Assembly: GCF_001885735.1 (NCBI RefSeq)
Contig: NZ_JXKG01000009.1
Location: 1-40,988, forward strand
Origin: Enterococcus canintestini
GTDB taxonomy: Bacteria > Bacillota > Bacilli > Lactobacillales > Enterococcaceae
Length of the DNA stretch: 40,988 bases
Reading direction: 5' to 3'
This document shows positions 40,814 through 40,988 of the stretch, one piece after another. Each line of letters opens with the position of its first letter. The stretch's first letter is position 1. The notes under the pieces are model-generated. The model saw nothing but the letters and a program-made list of their open reading frames with translations. It did no database searches and was not told the origin of the DNA. The position numbers and the translations under genes were made by a program.

Positions 40814-40988
40814 GAGTTGAGCCCGTTTGTTTAGCTTTTCTTTGACTAGCTCCATGAACTAGCTTTCTACGGCAATAAGGTAAAATCTTGCGAAATTTGA
40901 GAAACAATTTAACAAGATTTTACCTTATTGCTTGAAAGCTGGACGAGTTCATTTAGCTTTTCTGTGATCTAGCTTCACAAACGAACTC
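40814..40988. repeat. Large palindromic intergenic element, cut by the window edge
   Basis: The centre is a perfect 18-bp inverted repeat, CAATAAGGTAAAATCTTG (40873-40890) with its complement at 40913-40930, loop 22. Outward, AGCTTTC/GAAAGCT, TGAACT/AGTTCA and CGTTTGT/ACAAACG also pair. A direct repeat TTTAGCTTTTCTNTGA lies in both flanks (about 40831 and 40952). The rightmost GAGTTC...GAACTC (40945-40988) forms its own stem. No coding frame is seen. Confidence 0.6.

Overview
The window is an AT-rich, densely coded chromosomal segment of a low-G+C Gram-positive bacterium, most likely an Enterococcus or a close relative. The clues are a tyrosine decarboxylase / tyrosine-tyramine exchanger / NhaC cluster, an Lsa-type ABC-F gene close to what I recall of enterococcal Lsa(A), a maltose PTS locus with a phosphatase gene of the E. 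faecalis MapP type, a class III fructose-1,6-bisphosphatase, a methionine T-box leader, and intergenic palindromic repeats that resemble the EFAR class of E. faecalis. I saw no rRNA, tRNA, CRISPR array, prophage or intact insertion sequence. Coordinates of short motifs were counted by hand.

Layout. 1-5.25 kb: tdcA-tyrP-nhaC, for tyrosine decarboxylation, tyramine export and ion homeostasis. 5.4-8.7 kb: a P-type cation ATPase (-) divergent from a small helical protein (+), with a large interrupted palindrome between them. 8.7-11.2 kb: a long non-coding stretch ending in an elaborate leader RNA with a three-codon upstream ORF and a terminator, then the Lsa-like ABC-F gene. 11.2-17.4 kb: a lactonase operon with two unknown small genes (-), a GutA-like orphan PTS protein and an AI-2E-family membrane protein (+), a rhodanese-like protein without its cysteine (-), and fbp (-). 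17.7-23.1 kb: an aromatic acid exporter-like protein, then a methionine T-box driving metQ-metN-metI plus a GlcD-type FAD oxidoreductase. 23.4-26.9 kb: single genes for a VOC protein, a serine hydrolase, manA and a half-size EamA protein. 27-34 kb: maltose locus malR, malP (-) and malT, mapP (+). 34-35.6 kb: HAD and YdcF proteins (-). 35.8-40.7 kb: a cysteine-rich Crp/Fnr regulator (-) divergent from a PhnD-C-E-E-type ABC transporter operon ending in a cytoplasmic metallophosphoesterase. The right edge is a long palindromic repeat cut by the window.

How the parts work together. The tdc cluster turns tyrosine into tyramine and CO2 and exchanges the two across the membrane. In the maltose locus, MalT would import maltose as maltose 6'-phosphate, MapP would remove the phosphate and MalP would phosphorolyse the maltose. 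The malP -35/-10 spacer is exactly the predicted MalR operator, and a second copy lies at the malT start site. The metQNI T-box reads uncharged tRNA-Met and appears to control the FAD oxidoreductase as well. The most system-like candidate for something undescribed is the Crp/Fnr + Phn-type transporter + phosphodiesterase-like enzyme unit, where a palindrome sits at about -41.5 of the transporter promoter and the regulator lacks the usual cyclic-nucleotide arginine.
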